A stretch of 64,000 bases of DNA, from the NCBI RefSeq assembly GCF_000420325.1, contig NZ_ATUS01000002.1, positions 62,001 through 126,000 of the forward strand. Direction: 5' to 3'. This DNA is from Spongiibacter tropicus DSM 19543. Its GTDB lineage: Bacteria; Pseudomonadota; Gammaproteobacteria; Pseudomonadales; Spongiibacteraceae. How positions within the stretch are numbered: position 1 is the first letter of the stretch; each line of letters begins with the position of its first letter. A program made the position numbers and the translations under genes. A model generated the notes under the pieces. That model worked only from the letters and a program-made list of their open reading frames with translations. It searched no databases and was not told the DNA's origin. Below are positions 11,223 to 19,670 of the stretch, one piece after another.

Positions 11223-12713
11223 ATGAGCAACGTCAGCGGTATTATCAAATCCATTCAGGACATCATGCGCAAGGATGTGGGCGTCGACGGCGACGCCCAG
11301 CGCATCAGCCAACTGGTGTGGATGTTCTTCCTCAAGATTTACGACGACCGCGAAGCCGAAATCGAACTCCTTGACGAAGACGACTACAAATCTCCCCTGC
11401 CCGAGCACCTGCGCTGGCGCAACTGGGCCGCCGATACCGAGGGCATGACCGGCGACGAGCTGAGCGACTTCGTCAACCTGCAGCTCTTCCCCACCCTCAA
11501 AGACAAACTGGTCATCAGCGGCGAGAACGGCAAACGCGCACTGGTGATCCGCAATATCTTTGAAGACGCCTACAACTACATGAAGTCTGGCACCCTGATG
11601 CGCCAGGTAATCAACAAAATCTGCGAGATCAACTTTAACAACACCCAGGATCGCCACACCTTCGGCAGCATCTACGAGCAGATCCTTAAAGACCTGCAAA
11701 GCGCCGGTAACGCCGGTGAGTTCTACACCCCCCGCGCTGTCACCAAGTTTATTGTCGACCGGGTAGACCCCAAGCTGAAAGAGAGCGTACTGGACCCGGC
11801 CTGCGGCACCGGCGGCTTCCTCGCCTGTACCATTGATCACAAACGGGATAACTACGTTAAAAAGAGCAAGGACAACGAAGTACTGGCGCAAAGCATTCAC
11901 GGGGTGGAGAAAAAAGCCCTGCCCCATATGCTCTGCACCACCAATATGATCCTGCACGGCATCGACACGCCCACCCAGATTGAGCACGACAACATGCTCA
12001 GCCGCCGTGCCTATACCGACTACGGCGAGAAAGACCGGGTCAATGTGATTATCACCAACCCGCCCTTTGGTGGCATGGAAGAGGACGGCGTGGAAAACCA
12101 GTTCCCCGCCACCTTCCGCACCCGCGAAACCGCCGACCTGTTTATGGCGCTGGTGATCAAGCTGTTAAAAACCCACGGCCGCGCCGCCGTGGTACTGCCC
12201 GATGGCTTTCTGTTTGGCGAGGGCATGAAAACCCGCTTAAAAGAGAAACTGCTCAACGAGTGCCACCTGCACACCATCGTGCGCCTGCCCAACGGCGTCT
12301 TTAACCCCTACACCGGTATTAAAACCAATATCCTCTTCTTTACCAAAAAGTCCGAGGCCGAATGGCCCGCCACGCAAGCCGTCTGGTACTACGAGCACCC
12401 CTACCCGGAAGGTGTGACCAGCTACAACAAAACCAAACCCATGCAGTTCGAAGAGTTCGAAACCGAACGCCAATGGTGGGGCAATGAAGAGGACGGCTTT
12501 AAAACCCGCACCGAGACCGAACAGGCCTGGAAAGTCAGCCTGCAGGACATTATCGACCGTAACTACAACCTGGATATTAAAAACCCCCATGTGGGCGAAC
12601 AGGTCAATCACGACCCGGACGAGCTGCTGGCCGAGTACGATCAGCAACAGCAAGAGATTCAAAGCCTGCGCGACCAGCTGAAGGCCATCTTACACGAAGC
12701 TTTGAACCACTAA
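11223..12713 (+). CDS. hsdM: Type I restriction-modification system, DNA methyltransferase subunit HsdM
   Basis: N6-adenine methyltransferase subunit, 496 residues. The N-terminal helical HsdM_N domain (about 5-145) is followed by the SAM-binding motif DPACGTGGFL (from residue 191) and catalytic motif NPPF (279-282). With HsdS it methylates the host target; with HsdR added it restricts. AGGA five to six bases before ATG supports the start. The gene follows hsdR by 55 bp. All catalytic motifs are intact, so the protein should be active. Confidence 0.97.
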   Translation: MSNVSGIIKSIQDIMRKDVGVDGDAQRISQLVWMFFLKIYDDREAEIELLDEDDYKSPLPEHLRWRNWAADTEGMTGDELSDFVNLQLFPTLKDKLVISGENGKRALVIRNIFEDAYNYMKSGTLMRQVINKICEINFNNTQDRHTFGSIYEQILKDLQSAGNAGEFYTPRAVTKFIVDRVDPKLKESVLDPACGTGGFLACTIDHKRDNYVKKSKDNEVLAQSIHGVEKKALPHMLCTTNMILHGIDTPTQIEHDNMLSRRAYTDYGEKDRVNVIITNPPFGGMEEDGVENQFPATFRTRETADLFMALVIKLLKTHGRAAVVLPDGFLFGEGMKTRLKEKLLNECHLHTIVRLPNGVFNPYTGIKTNILFFTKKSEAEWPATQAVWYYEHPYPEGVTSYNKTKPMQFEEFETERQWWGNEEDGFKTRTETEQAWKVSLQDIIDRNYNLDIKNPHVGEQVNHDPDELLAEYDQQQQEIQSLRDQLKAILHEALNH

Positions 12714-12718
12714 GTCCA

Positions 12719-12753
12719 CGTCATTGCGAGGAGCGTCAGCGACGCGGCAATCC
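12719..12753 (+). repeat. Short intergenic palindromic repeat between hsdM and hsdS
   Basis: Nested inverted repeat: outer arms ATTGC (12723-12727) and GCAAT (12747-12751), inner arms GCGTC (12733-12737) and GACGC (12741-12745) around AGC. The string CATTGCGAGGAG...GCGGCAATCC resembles a dispersed palindromic repeat known from many proteobacterial genomes (recalled, not searched). It begins 5 bp after the hsdM stop and ends just before the hsdS ATG, filling nearly the whole junction. It occurs only once here as far as I can see. Confidence 0.7.
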
Positions 12754-12756
12754 ATC

Positions 12757-14496
12757 ATGAATAATGTAGAAAACCTGATCACCCAACACCTCAACCTCTG
12801 GACCTCTGCCATCAAGCAGAAATCCAGCGCAGGCCGAGGCTCATCCAGCAAGACCGAGCTTTACGGCATTAAAAAGCTGCGCGAGTTGATTTTGGAATTG
12901 GCAGCGCGTGGTCTATTGGTTCCACAAGACCCGAATGATGAACCAGCAACTGAGCTACTCAAGAAAATATCAACCGAAAAAACAGCCCTCATAAAAGAGG
13001 GGAAAATAAAAAAAGCCAAACCTCTACCGCCCTTAACGGATGAAGAAAAAATCAATACCCCTGGCGGATGGACCCTCATTCGCACAGGCCAACTATTTAA
13101 CACAATCAATAGCGGTGGAACGCCTAGCAAAAGAAACCCTGAATACTGGAATGGAGACATTCCTTGGGCAAGCGTCAAGGATCTTGGAACAAAGCGTCAC
13201 ATTTCAACAACGCAGGACCAAATAACCGAACTAGGATTAATCAACGGTAGTCGACTAGCGGATGTTGGGGACATACTGATTTGCACCCGCATGGGACTTG
13301 GAAAAATCTCTATAGTTAAAGCTCCCATGGCCTTCAATCAAGATTTGAAGTCAGTAAAGCTAACCTCGTTCGTAGATGTAGATTTTTTCTTGAACACATA
13401 CTCGACACTAAAAATCAGAGGCACAGGAACAACTGTCGAGGGAATTAAGCAAGAACAACTCTTAGAGTATGTCATAGGCCTCCCCCCACTTGCCGAACAA
13501 CACCGCATAGTCGCCAAAGTCGATGAACTAATGGCCCTCTGCGACCAACTGGAACAGCAAACCGAAGCCAGCCTTAGCGCCCACCAAACCCTGGTGGCAA
13601 CCCTGCTCGGCGCCCTCACCAACGCCGCCGACCACGACAGCTTCCAACAAGCCTGGCAACGTATCGCCCAACACTTCGACACCCTGTTCACCACCGAACA
13701 CAGCATCGACCAGCTCAAACAAACCATCCTGCAACTGGCCGTTATGGGCAAACTCGTCCCGCAAGATCCCAACGACGAACCGGCTAGTGAACTGTTAAAG
13801 CGGATTGCGACTGAAAAGGCCAAGCTGGTTAAAGAGGGGAAGATTAAAAAGCAGAAGGTGCCAACCACCGTATCTGCTGAAGAGCATCCTTTTCCGTTAA
13901 AGAGAGGCTGGGAATATAGAAAACTTGGCGACTTAGCTCAAATTTTCTCTGGTAATTCATTTAAAAGTGAAGACTTTAAAGAGAATGATGGATGCAAGGT
14001 AATTAAGATTACCAATGCAGGAGTAGGAGAACTTATTGAAACAGCTGATTGCTTGCCTATCGACTTCCAAGAGGAATATAAAAACTATCTCGTTTTTAAA
14101 GGTGATTTGATACTGGCTCTAACAAGGCCTTATATTTCCACTGGACTTAAAATTAGCATATGTCCTGAGACTTATCATGAATCACTATTAAATCAACGGG
14201 TAGCTGCAATCAGGCCATTTTTGGACTCGTCGTTCCTATATCTATTTATGCAAAGCGCTTACGTATTGGGCTTATACCAAGCTCGATTTGGCGGGTCAGG
14301 ACTACAGCCAAACCTAAAAATTAGTGATGTTACCGATCTAGTTATTCCCGTCCCGCCTATGCCAGAGCAGGAGAGAATTGTTGCACAAGTGATGAATTTA
14401 ACCATGCTCTGCGACCAACTAAAAGCTCGCCTAAACCAAGCCCAAACCATCCAACTGTATCTGGCTGACGCCCTAACCGAACAGGCCATTGCCTGA
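12757..14496 (+). CDS. hsdS: Type I restriction-modification system, specificity subunit HsdS
   Basis: DNA-recognition subunit, 579 residues, with two target-recognition domains (TRD1 about 100-250, TRD2 about 385-555). Each is preceded by a near-copy of the same helical segment: LVPQDPNDEPATELLKK in the first half, LVPQDPNDEPASELLKR in the second. Each TRD ends in a P-P-(L/M)-x-EQ motif (PPLAEQHRIVAKVDELM and PPMPEQERIVAQVMNL) leading into the conserved spacer helices. ATG at 12757 gives the usual N-terminus (LNLWTSAIKQKSSAGRGSS). The frame is open to a TTG at 12724, but that would translate the palindromic repeat. There is no ribosome site close to the ATG. TRD coding DNA is visibly more AT-rich than the flanking linkers. 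The sequence recognised cannot be read off. Confidence 0.95.
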   Translation: MNNVENLITQHLNLWTSAIKQKSSAGRGSSSKTELYGIKKLRELILELAARGLLVPQDPNDEPATELLKKISTEKTALIKEGKIKKAKPLPPLTDEEKINTPGGWTLIRTGQLFNTINSGGTPSKRNPEYWNGDIPWASVKDLGTKRHISTTQDQITELGLINGSRLADVGDILICTRMGLGKISIVKAPMAFNQDLKSVKLTSFVDVDFFLNTYSTLKIRGTGTTVEGIKQEQLLEYVIGLPPLAEQHRIVAKVDELMALCDQLEQQTEASLSAHQTLVATLLGALTNAADHDSFQQAWQRIAQHFDTLFTTEHSIDQLKQTILQLAVMGKLVPQDPNDEPASELLKRIATEKAKLVKEGKIKKQKVPTTVSAEEHPFPLKRGWEYRKLGDLAQIFSGNSFKSEDFKENDGCKVIKITNAGVGELIETADCLPIDFQEEYKNYLVFKGDLILALTRPYISTGLKISICPETYHESLLNQRVAAIRPFLDSSFLYLFMQSAYVLGLYQARFGGSGLQPNLKISDVTDLVIPVPPMPEQERIVAQVMNLTMLCDQLKARLNQAQTIQLYLADALTEQAIA

Positions 14497-14508
14497 TAGC
14501 AGACGCTG

Positions 14509-15264
14509 ATGAGTGATAGAGACGGATTAAAACCCCTGACCGAGTTATGCACTGCTGATATTCGCAATACCTGGTATGTGCGCATCGACCGACAAACCGG
14601 CGAAGAACGGCCGGTCACCGTGGAAGATCACTACGCCGAAATAGAGCGCTACCCGCTGCACGACCAGGTGCCGGATAGAATCGCCACTCAATACGATGTG
14701 GCCCGCAACCTCTACCTCTACGCCTGGTTTGAATACCGCTTCTTTAACATCGCCGAAGCTCAGGTACTTACCGTACTGGAGCTTGCTATGAGAGAGCGTA
14801 TCGGCGAGGACGAGATAAAGCGCTATATCAAACGGCGCAACGACGAACACAAGGCTAAAACTGGCAAAAAAGGCGGCCTGCGAAATGGCATGAAAACGCT
14901 GATGCAGTACTGCCGAGACCATCAGTTAATCCGCAACGAAGGGTTTTCTGCCTGGCACCGAAATGCTAAACAAATCGCTTACAACAAAGCCGATACTGAA
15001 CGCCGGCAATGGGCCATTGCCGAGTTAAAACGAACAGGAAAATCTCAGATTGCGCTTCCGGAGGTTGATATCGATACACTGCCACCAGATCCAGATTATG
15101 ATTATGTTGAGCTTCTCGTAGACAATCTCAACCAACTACGAAACCACTATTCTCACGGCAGCACTATGCTCCACAATCAGGTGCTTGATAACTTCGAAAT
15201 GGTATCTGAATTTATCAATCAAGTTTTCGAGGACCACGCCCTTACCAAGGAAAAGGTACGTTAA
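14509..15264 (+). CDS. HEPN-motif protein within the defence operon, function unknown
   Basis: A 251-residue, mostly helical protein. Near the C-terminus it carries R211-NHYS-H216, in LNQLRNHYSHGS. This fits the R-x4-H active-site motif of HEPN-domain RNases and toxins and sits, as expected, at the start of a helix followed by a long final helix. Other marks are YDVARNLYLYAWFEYRFFNIAEAQVLTVLELAMR (about 62-95, shown in part as a helix pair) and a basic stretch KRRNDEHKAKTGKKGG. It lies 12 bp after hsdS, and its TAA is immediately followed by the mcrB ATG. I know no named family for the full length. It could be an RNA-targeting abortive effector or a structural HEPN partner; the sequence alone does not decide. 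Confidence 0.72.
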   Translation: MSDRDGLKPLTELCTADIRNTWYVRIDRQTGEERPVTVEDHYAEIERYPLHDQVPDRIATQYDVARNLYLYAWFEYRFFNIAEAQVLTVLELAMRERIGEDEIKRYIKRRNDEHKAKTGKKGGLRNGMKTLMQYCRDHQLIRNEGFSAWHRNAKQIAYNKADTERRQWAIAELKRTGKSQIALPEVDIDTLPPDPDYDYVELLVDNLNQLRNHYSHGSTMLHNQVLDNFEMVSEFINQVFEDHALTKEKVR

Positions 15265-17481
15265 ATGAGCAGATTCTGTGGTAATAAAAATACAGCTCCT
15301 ATCCTTCAAGCTGCTCAGCAGTGGCAGGAAGTCAGCTTACTCAACGGCCAGTCGTTATTTGGTTTTGGCGATATTTGGAATAGCCACACCCTCGATGAGC
15401 TGGTGACCTATTTCGTTGATAATCTCAATTATGGCGAAGGCAACTTTGTACAAAAACTTGAGACCCAGCTAGCATCTGCTCGACCAGAGTCCAAGATCCT
15501 TTGTGCAGAGATCATGTGGGCCATGCTGCTAGCCCCAAGTAATATTAAGCCAAGCAAGAAGCGCGAAAATATTAACCATATTCTCGCCTGGGCTGGTGTA
15601 GAACTACCGGAGAACCAAGCGCTACTCGGTGATGAACCGTTAAGTGGTATCGGCAGCGGCGGCACGGCCTATAACAATCTTCGCTGGAAAGAGCTGGTCT
15701 ATGCTATTCGGCTGTTCAAGGCGCTCTTTTCTCTCTCACCTGACGAACGCGGCAAGCTTCTACAAAATGGTCAAGACTTTGCTCAATGGCTGGAGACAAT
15801 CCCGGACAATGGAAAGCGTCAGTTCCGCCATATGCTGCTTTACCTGCTTTTCCCGGACGGTTTTGAACGCATTTTCGGCCAAGGCGATCGCAAAAAGGTA
15901 TTAAAGAGCTTCAGTGGTCTCGACAAACAAGAAATTAACGCGCTCAAAGCAAGTGAGATGGATGAAGCACTCGCCACTATTCGCGCAGAACAGGTGGAAT
16001 CATTTAATACAGAACAATTAGATTGGTATGTGCCGCCCCTAAAGGCTATGTGGCAGGACACGAGCAAATCGAAGGAGGGTACAGAGGGCCATTCAATCTA
16101 CGACACATTGATGACCTTTTTGGAGCAAGCCCATACCGAAAGTCTACGCACCCAAGACTATCCTCGCTCGCACGCAGGTTTAACCATGCGAATCAGCTTT
16201 GGCGCGGGTAATCAGGCGCATGTTCCCTGGATTGGGCTGCTGTCGGCCGGTCAAACACCGACAAAAGGGATCTACCCCGTTTACTTATATTATCGTGCCG
16301 ACAGCTTGCTTGTGCTTGCCAAAGGCGTGAGCGCGACAAATCCACCCCTTATCACTTGGGAAACTGATGAAGAGAGCCAAACAGTAGAGCAGTACTTTCA
16401 AACCACGCTTCATAAATCCGCCATTCGTTATGGCGAATCCTATATTCATCAAGTTTATGACCTGTCGGAAGCGCTCGATAAAGATCAAATAGACGCGGAT
16501 CTAGACGAATTGATCGACGAGTACCTTTCCATAGTTGGAGGACTTCCGATCGACGTAAAGGAGCCGGAGCCCAGCTATCAATCAGATACCCAAACTGCCT
16601 CAGCCGCACCAATGTCTGTCGATAGCTTAATGTCAGATGTATTTATTGGTAAACAAGACATCAAGGACATTCTTGCGCTGCTGCACAACAAGAAAAACAT
16701 TGTGTTGCAGGGCCCACCCGGTGTGGGCAAATCCTTTGTTGCCAAAAAACTGGCCTATGCCCTGATGGGAGAGAAAGCACCCCAGCGGGTAGAGATGGTG
16801 CAGTTCCACCAGTCTTACGCCTATGAGGACTTTGTACAGGGCTATCGCCCCAGCGATTCCGGCTTTGAATTGAAGAACGGTCTGTTTCATCAATTCTGCA
16901 GCAAGGCCGCCAAAGACCCGAACAACACCTACGTGTTTGTGATCGACGAGATCAATCGCGGCAACCTGAGCAAAATCTTTGGTGAACTGATGTTGCTGAT
17001 CGAGGCCGACAAGCGCGGTGAGGAGTGGCAGGCGCCCCTCACCTACAGCAAGGATTTGGGGGAGCGCTTTCATGTGCCCGAGAATGTGCACTTGATCGGC
17101 TTGATGAACACTGCCGACCGCTCGCTGGCCATGGTGGACTACGCCCTGCGCCGCCGCTTTGCGTTTGTGGACTTAAAGCCCGAATTCAAAAGCGAGGGCT
17201 TTACCCGCTTTATGCAGGAGCGCGGCGCCGAGCAGGCCATGATTGCCACCATCACCAGCCGTATGAACAGCCTGAATGATCGCATTGCCAAAGACAGCGC
17301 CAATCTTGGCCCCGGGTTCTGCATTGGTCACAGCTTCTTCTGTGCAGCCTCGGATAGCGGTCTGTACGACAACGCCTGGTACCGGCAGATTGTGAACTTC
17401 GAAATCGCGCCACTGATTCGCGAGTACTGGTTTGACGATCCCGGTACAGCACAATCGCTGATTGATGAACTGCTGGCCTGA
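15265..17481 (+). CDS. mcrB: McrB-type AAA+ GTPase of a modification-dependent restriction system
   Basis: Motor subunit of an McrBC-like type IV system, 738 residues. The AAA+ domain has Walker A GPPGVGKS (483-490), Walker B VFVIDEINRGN (Asp561-Glu562) and the McrB-type NTADRS signature (615-620), followed by ALRRRF. The part before it (about 290-400; GLTMRISFGAGNQAHVPWIG, then GIYPVYLYYRAD) resembles the MrcB_N/DUF3578 domain. The first ~280 residues are unassigned, perhaps a DNA- or modification-reading module. GTP preference is expected from the family, not shown. Start ATG directly abuts the stop of the HEPN gene; mcrC follows after 18 bp. Confidence 0.92.
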   Translation: MSRFCGNKNTAPILQAAQQWQEVSLLNGQSLFGFGDIWNSHTLDELVTYFVDNLNYGEGNFVQKLETQLASARPESKILCAEIMWAMLLAPSNIKPSKKRENINHILAWAGVELPENQALLGDEPLSGIGSGGTAYNNLRWKELVYAIRLFKALFSLSPDERGKLLQNGQDFAQWLETIPDNGKRQFRHMLLYLLFPDGFERIFGQGDRKKVLKSFSGLDKQEINALKASEMDEALATIRAEQVESFNTEQLDWYVPPLKAMWQDTSKSKEGTEGHSIYDTLMTFLEQAHTESLRTQDYPRSHAGLTMRISFGAGNQAHVPWIGLLSAGQTPTKGIYPVYLYYRADSLLVLAKGVSATNPPLITWETDEESQTVEQYFQTTLHKSAIRYGESYIHQVYDLSEALDKDQIDADLDELIDEYLSIVGGLPIDVKEPEPSYQSDTQTASAAPMSVDSLMSDVFIGKQDIKDILALLHNKKNIVLQGPPGVGKSFVAKKLAYALMGEKAPQRVEMVQFHQSYAYEDFVQGYRPSDSGFELKNGLFHQFCSKAAKDPNNTYVFVIDEINRGNLSKIFGELMLLIEADKRGEEWQAPLTYSKDLGERFHVPENVHLIGLMNTADRSLAMVDYALRRRFAFVDLKPEFKSEGFTRFMQERGAEQAMIATITSRMNSLNDRIAKDSANLGPGFCIGHSFFCAASDSGLYDNAWYRQIVNFEIAPLIREYWFDDPGTAQSLIDELLA

Positions 17482-17499
17482 GTGGATTGACAGATTACC

Positions 17500-18543
17500 G
17501 TGTCGAACGTCATTCCCATTCAGAACCTCTACTACCTACTCTGCTATTCGTGGAATCGATTGGCCGAGTCAGAGGTAATCGATGTAACCGGGATCGATTC
17601 CACCCGCCAGGTGGATTTGTTTGCCTTTGTACTAATACGCGGCACCCGTCACTTGTTGCGTCGGGGACTGGAGCAAGGCTATCAAGCTCATAGCGAGACG
17701 ATTCCCGGCATTCGGGGTCGTATTGATATGACCACCACCGCACGTCGAGTACTGGCTGCACAGGGCTTGGCTCACTGCCAGTTTGACGAACTGACCACCA
17801 ACACTATTGCCAATCAGATTCTGCGCTCCACCCTCTATCATCTAAGCCGCGTGCGAGAGATGGACCGCGACCTGAACAAACAGCTGCACAGCCTTTACCG
17901 AGAGCTGGATGGCATCGACGCCCCTCCACTGAACAAAGCCCTCTTCCGCAAGGTACAACTACACAGCAACGCACGCTTTTATAAACTACTGCTAAGTGTA
18001 TGCGAGCTAGTTGCTGACTCACTTTTGATTAGCCAGCGCGATGGCAGCCTCAGTTTTAAAGATTTTCTCCGCGACGAGAGACGCATGGCAAAAGTCTTTG
18101 AAGAGTTTTTGTTCAATTTCTATCGCACAGAACGTAGCGATTTATCCGTTCGCAAGGAACGAATCAACTGGCTTTCTGAAGGATCAGCCGAAGAGAGCTT
18201 GGCATACCTACCCACGATGGAAACCGACCTATCGATTCGTAGCCCCAGCCAGACACTGATTATTGATGCCAAATATTACAAAGAAACGCTAACAAGCTAT
18301 TTCAACACCGAGCGCGTGCATTCGGCGAACCTATATCAACTATTTGCGTATGTAAAAAATTTGGAGGGGCGCGAGGGACCTGATGCACGTGCCAGCGGTA
18401 TGCTTTTGTACCCATTGGCAAGTAGGAAGATTCGCCTAAACTATCAACTGCACGGCCATGATATTCGAATCTGTACGGTTAATCTTTGCCGACACTGGAC
18501 CGAAATCCGCGAGGAGCTTCACGAACTCATACACGAAATCTAA
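17500..18543 (+). CDS. mcrC: McrC-type nuclease subunit
   Basis: Endonuclease partner of McrB, 347 residues. The N-terminal half (IQNLYYLLCYSWNRL; PGIRGRIDM) is typical of McrC and its McrB-contacting region. A PD-(D/E)xK-type catalytic core is visible: METDLSI (Asp243) and LIIDAKYYK (Asp256, Lys258). The start is GTG at 17500, 18 bp after mcrB. Last gene of the defence block; it converges on the LysR gene 53 bp further on, with no clear terminator between. Both nuclease and motor motifs of this pair are complete. Confidence 0.92.
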   Translation: MSNVIPIQNLYYLLCYSWNRLAESEVIDVTGIDSTRQVDLFAFVLIRGTRHLLRRGLEQGYQAHSETIPGIRGRIDMTTTARRVLAAQGLAHCQFDELTTNTIANQILRSTLYHLSRVREMDRDLNKQLHSLYRELDGIDAPPLNKALFRKVQLHSNARFYKLLLSVCELVADSLLISQRDGSLSFKDFLRDERRMAKVFEEFLFNFYRTERSDLSVRKERINWLSEGSAEESLAYLPTMETDLSIRSPSQTLIIDAKYYKETLTSYFNTERVHSANLYQLFAYVKNLEGREGPDARASGMLLYPLASRKIRLNYQLHGHDIRICTVNLCRHWTEIREELHELIHEI

Positions 18544-18596
18544 GCCGCCTTAAAACCCGATAAGTCTGCACTAGAACCACTTAGCGTCGATTCAAG

Positions 18597-19502
18597 CTAC
18601 TCAAACGCATCCCAATACGGCGGCGAGCCGAAATAACCGTCGATAAAATCCAGAAAGCACCGCAGTTTTGCCGTTTGCAATTGGCGGTGGGCGTAGACGG
18701 CATAGAGCCCCAGCGGTTCAGGCTCGCACTGCGGCAGGACGACTTCTAGCTGCCCGGCAGCGATAGCAGGGCCAGCGATGAAGCTGGGTTGCAGGGCGAT
18801 GCCTCCGCCATTGATTGCCGCCTGGACGAGCAGGTCGCCATTGTTGGAGACGACACTGGCGGCGGGTGCCCCCGGCCCTTTGCGTCGCCAATATTGAGAT
18901 AAGTCCCCTTCATCTTCGATGTAGCTGTAGCGCAGGTAGCGATGCTCGGCTAACTCTTCAGGCTGCGCGGGTCGACCACATCGGTCCAGATAGTCTGGCG
19001 CGGCGCAGAGCAGAATACGTACGGGTGCAAGACGTTTGGCGATAAGCGAGGAGCTTTTTAGCTGACCGATACGCAGCGCGACATCGAAGCCCTCTTCCAC
19101 AATATCGACCTTGCGGTCATTGAGCTGCAGGTCGATCTCGATGGCGGGATAGGCCCGCTGGAAATCGCAGATCAAGGTTCCCATGTGGGAGATGGCAAAG
19201 GATACCGGCGCGCTGATACGCAAAAGCCCCTGCGCCTGCTGCTGATAGTCGCCAAGCTGGCTCTCCATATCGTCGATATCAAACAGCACTTGTTGAACGC
19301 GCTGAAAGTAGGCCTGCCCGGCTTCTGTCAGACTGATACGGCGCGTGGTGCGCCGGAGCAGACGCGTGCCGAGCTGTTTTTCCAAGGCTGCGACATACTT
19401 GCTGACCAACTGCGGTGACTTGTCCAAGCGCTCAGCCGCGCGGCTGAATCCACCCTCATTCACGACCGAAACAAAGGTCCTCATCGCATCGAGACGATCC
19501 AC
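18597..19502 (-). CDS. LysR-family transcriptional regulator (YhaJ-like context)
   Basis: A 301-residue LysR regulator: N-terminal winged helix-turn-helix (MRTFVSVVNEGGFSRAAERL; SPQLVSKYVAALEKQLG) and a periplasmic-binding-like effector domain (LLRISAPVSFAISHMG onward). GTG at 19502 has AAGGAG five bases upstream; a GTG at 19508 overlaps that site and is less likely. It is divergent from doxX and a glutathionyl-hydroquinone reductase gene. The same three families stand together in E. coli as yhaJ, yqjF and yqjG, where YhaJ responds to aromatic/quinol compounds. The inference is that it controls the two divergent genes. Confidence 0.9.
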   Translation of the reverse strand: MDRLDAMRTFVSVVNEGGFSRAAERLDKSPQLVSKYVAALEKQLGTRLLRRTTRRISLTEAGQAYFQRVQQVLFDIDDMESQLGDYQQQAQGLLRISAPVSFAISHMGTLICDFQRAYPAIEIDLQLNDRKVDIVEEGFDVALRIGQLKSSSLIAKRLAPVRILLCAAPDYLDRCGRPAQPEELAEHRYLRYSYIEDEGDLSQYWRRKGPGAPAASVVSNNGDLLVQAAINGGGIALQPSFIAGPAIAAGQLEVVLPQCEPEPLGLYAVYAHRQLQTAKLRCFLDFIDGYFGSPPYWDAFE

Positions 19503-19537
19503 AGTCACTCCTTAAGTGCGCCAACTCGCTCCAATAT

Positions 19538-19556
19538 TATCAACATATTATTGATA
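19538..19556. promoter_or_regulatory. Candidate LysR operator between the divergent genes
   Basis: TATCAA (19538-19543) and TTGATA (19551-19556) form an inverted repeat with a 7-bp AT-rich spacer, in the LysR-doxX intergenic region. Shape and dyad suit a LysR T-N11-A site. It lies 35 bp upstream of the LysR start, where autoregulation would be expected. Confidence 0.5.
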
Positions 19557-19670
19557 GTTATAAAACATATCAGCCATTTATTGCCATTAAGTAGAAAGAT
19601 AAAGTTGCACCATGGCTCGGGCAATAAGGACCTCAGCCACCCCAACGATTCTTAATTGACGGAGCACGAC

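Noticed and set aside
8538-18600. Defence block as an integrative element inserted at the tRNA-Ile2 gene
   Set aside because: No integrase or recombinase is present, and no copy of the tRNA 3' end was found near 18544-18600, so an att-site claim has no support.
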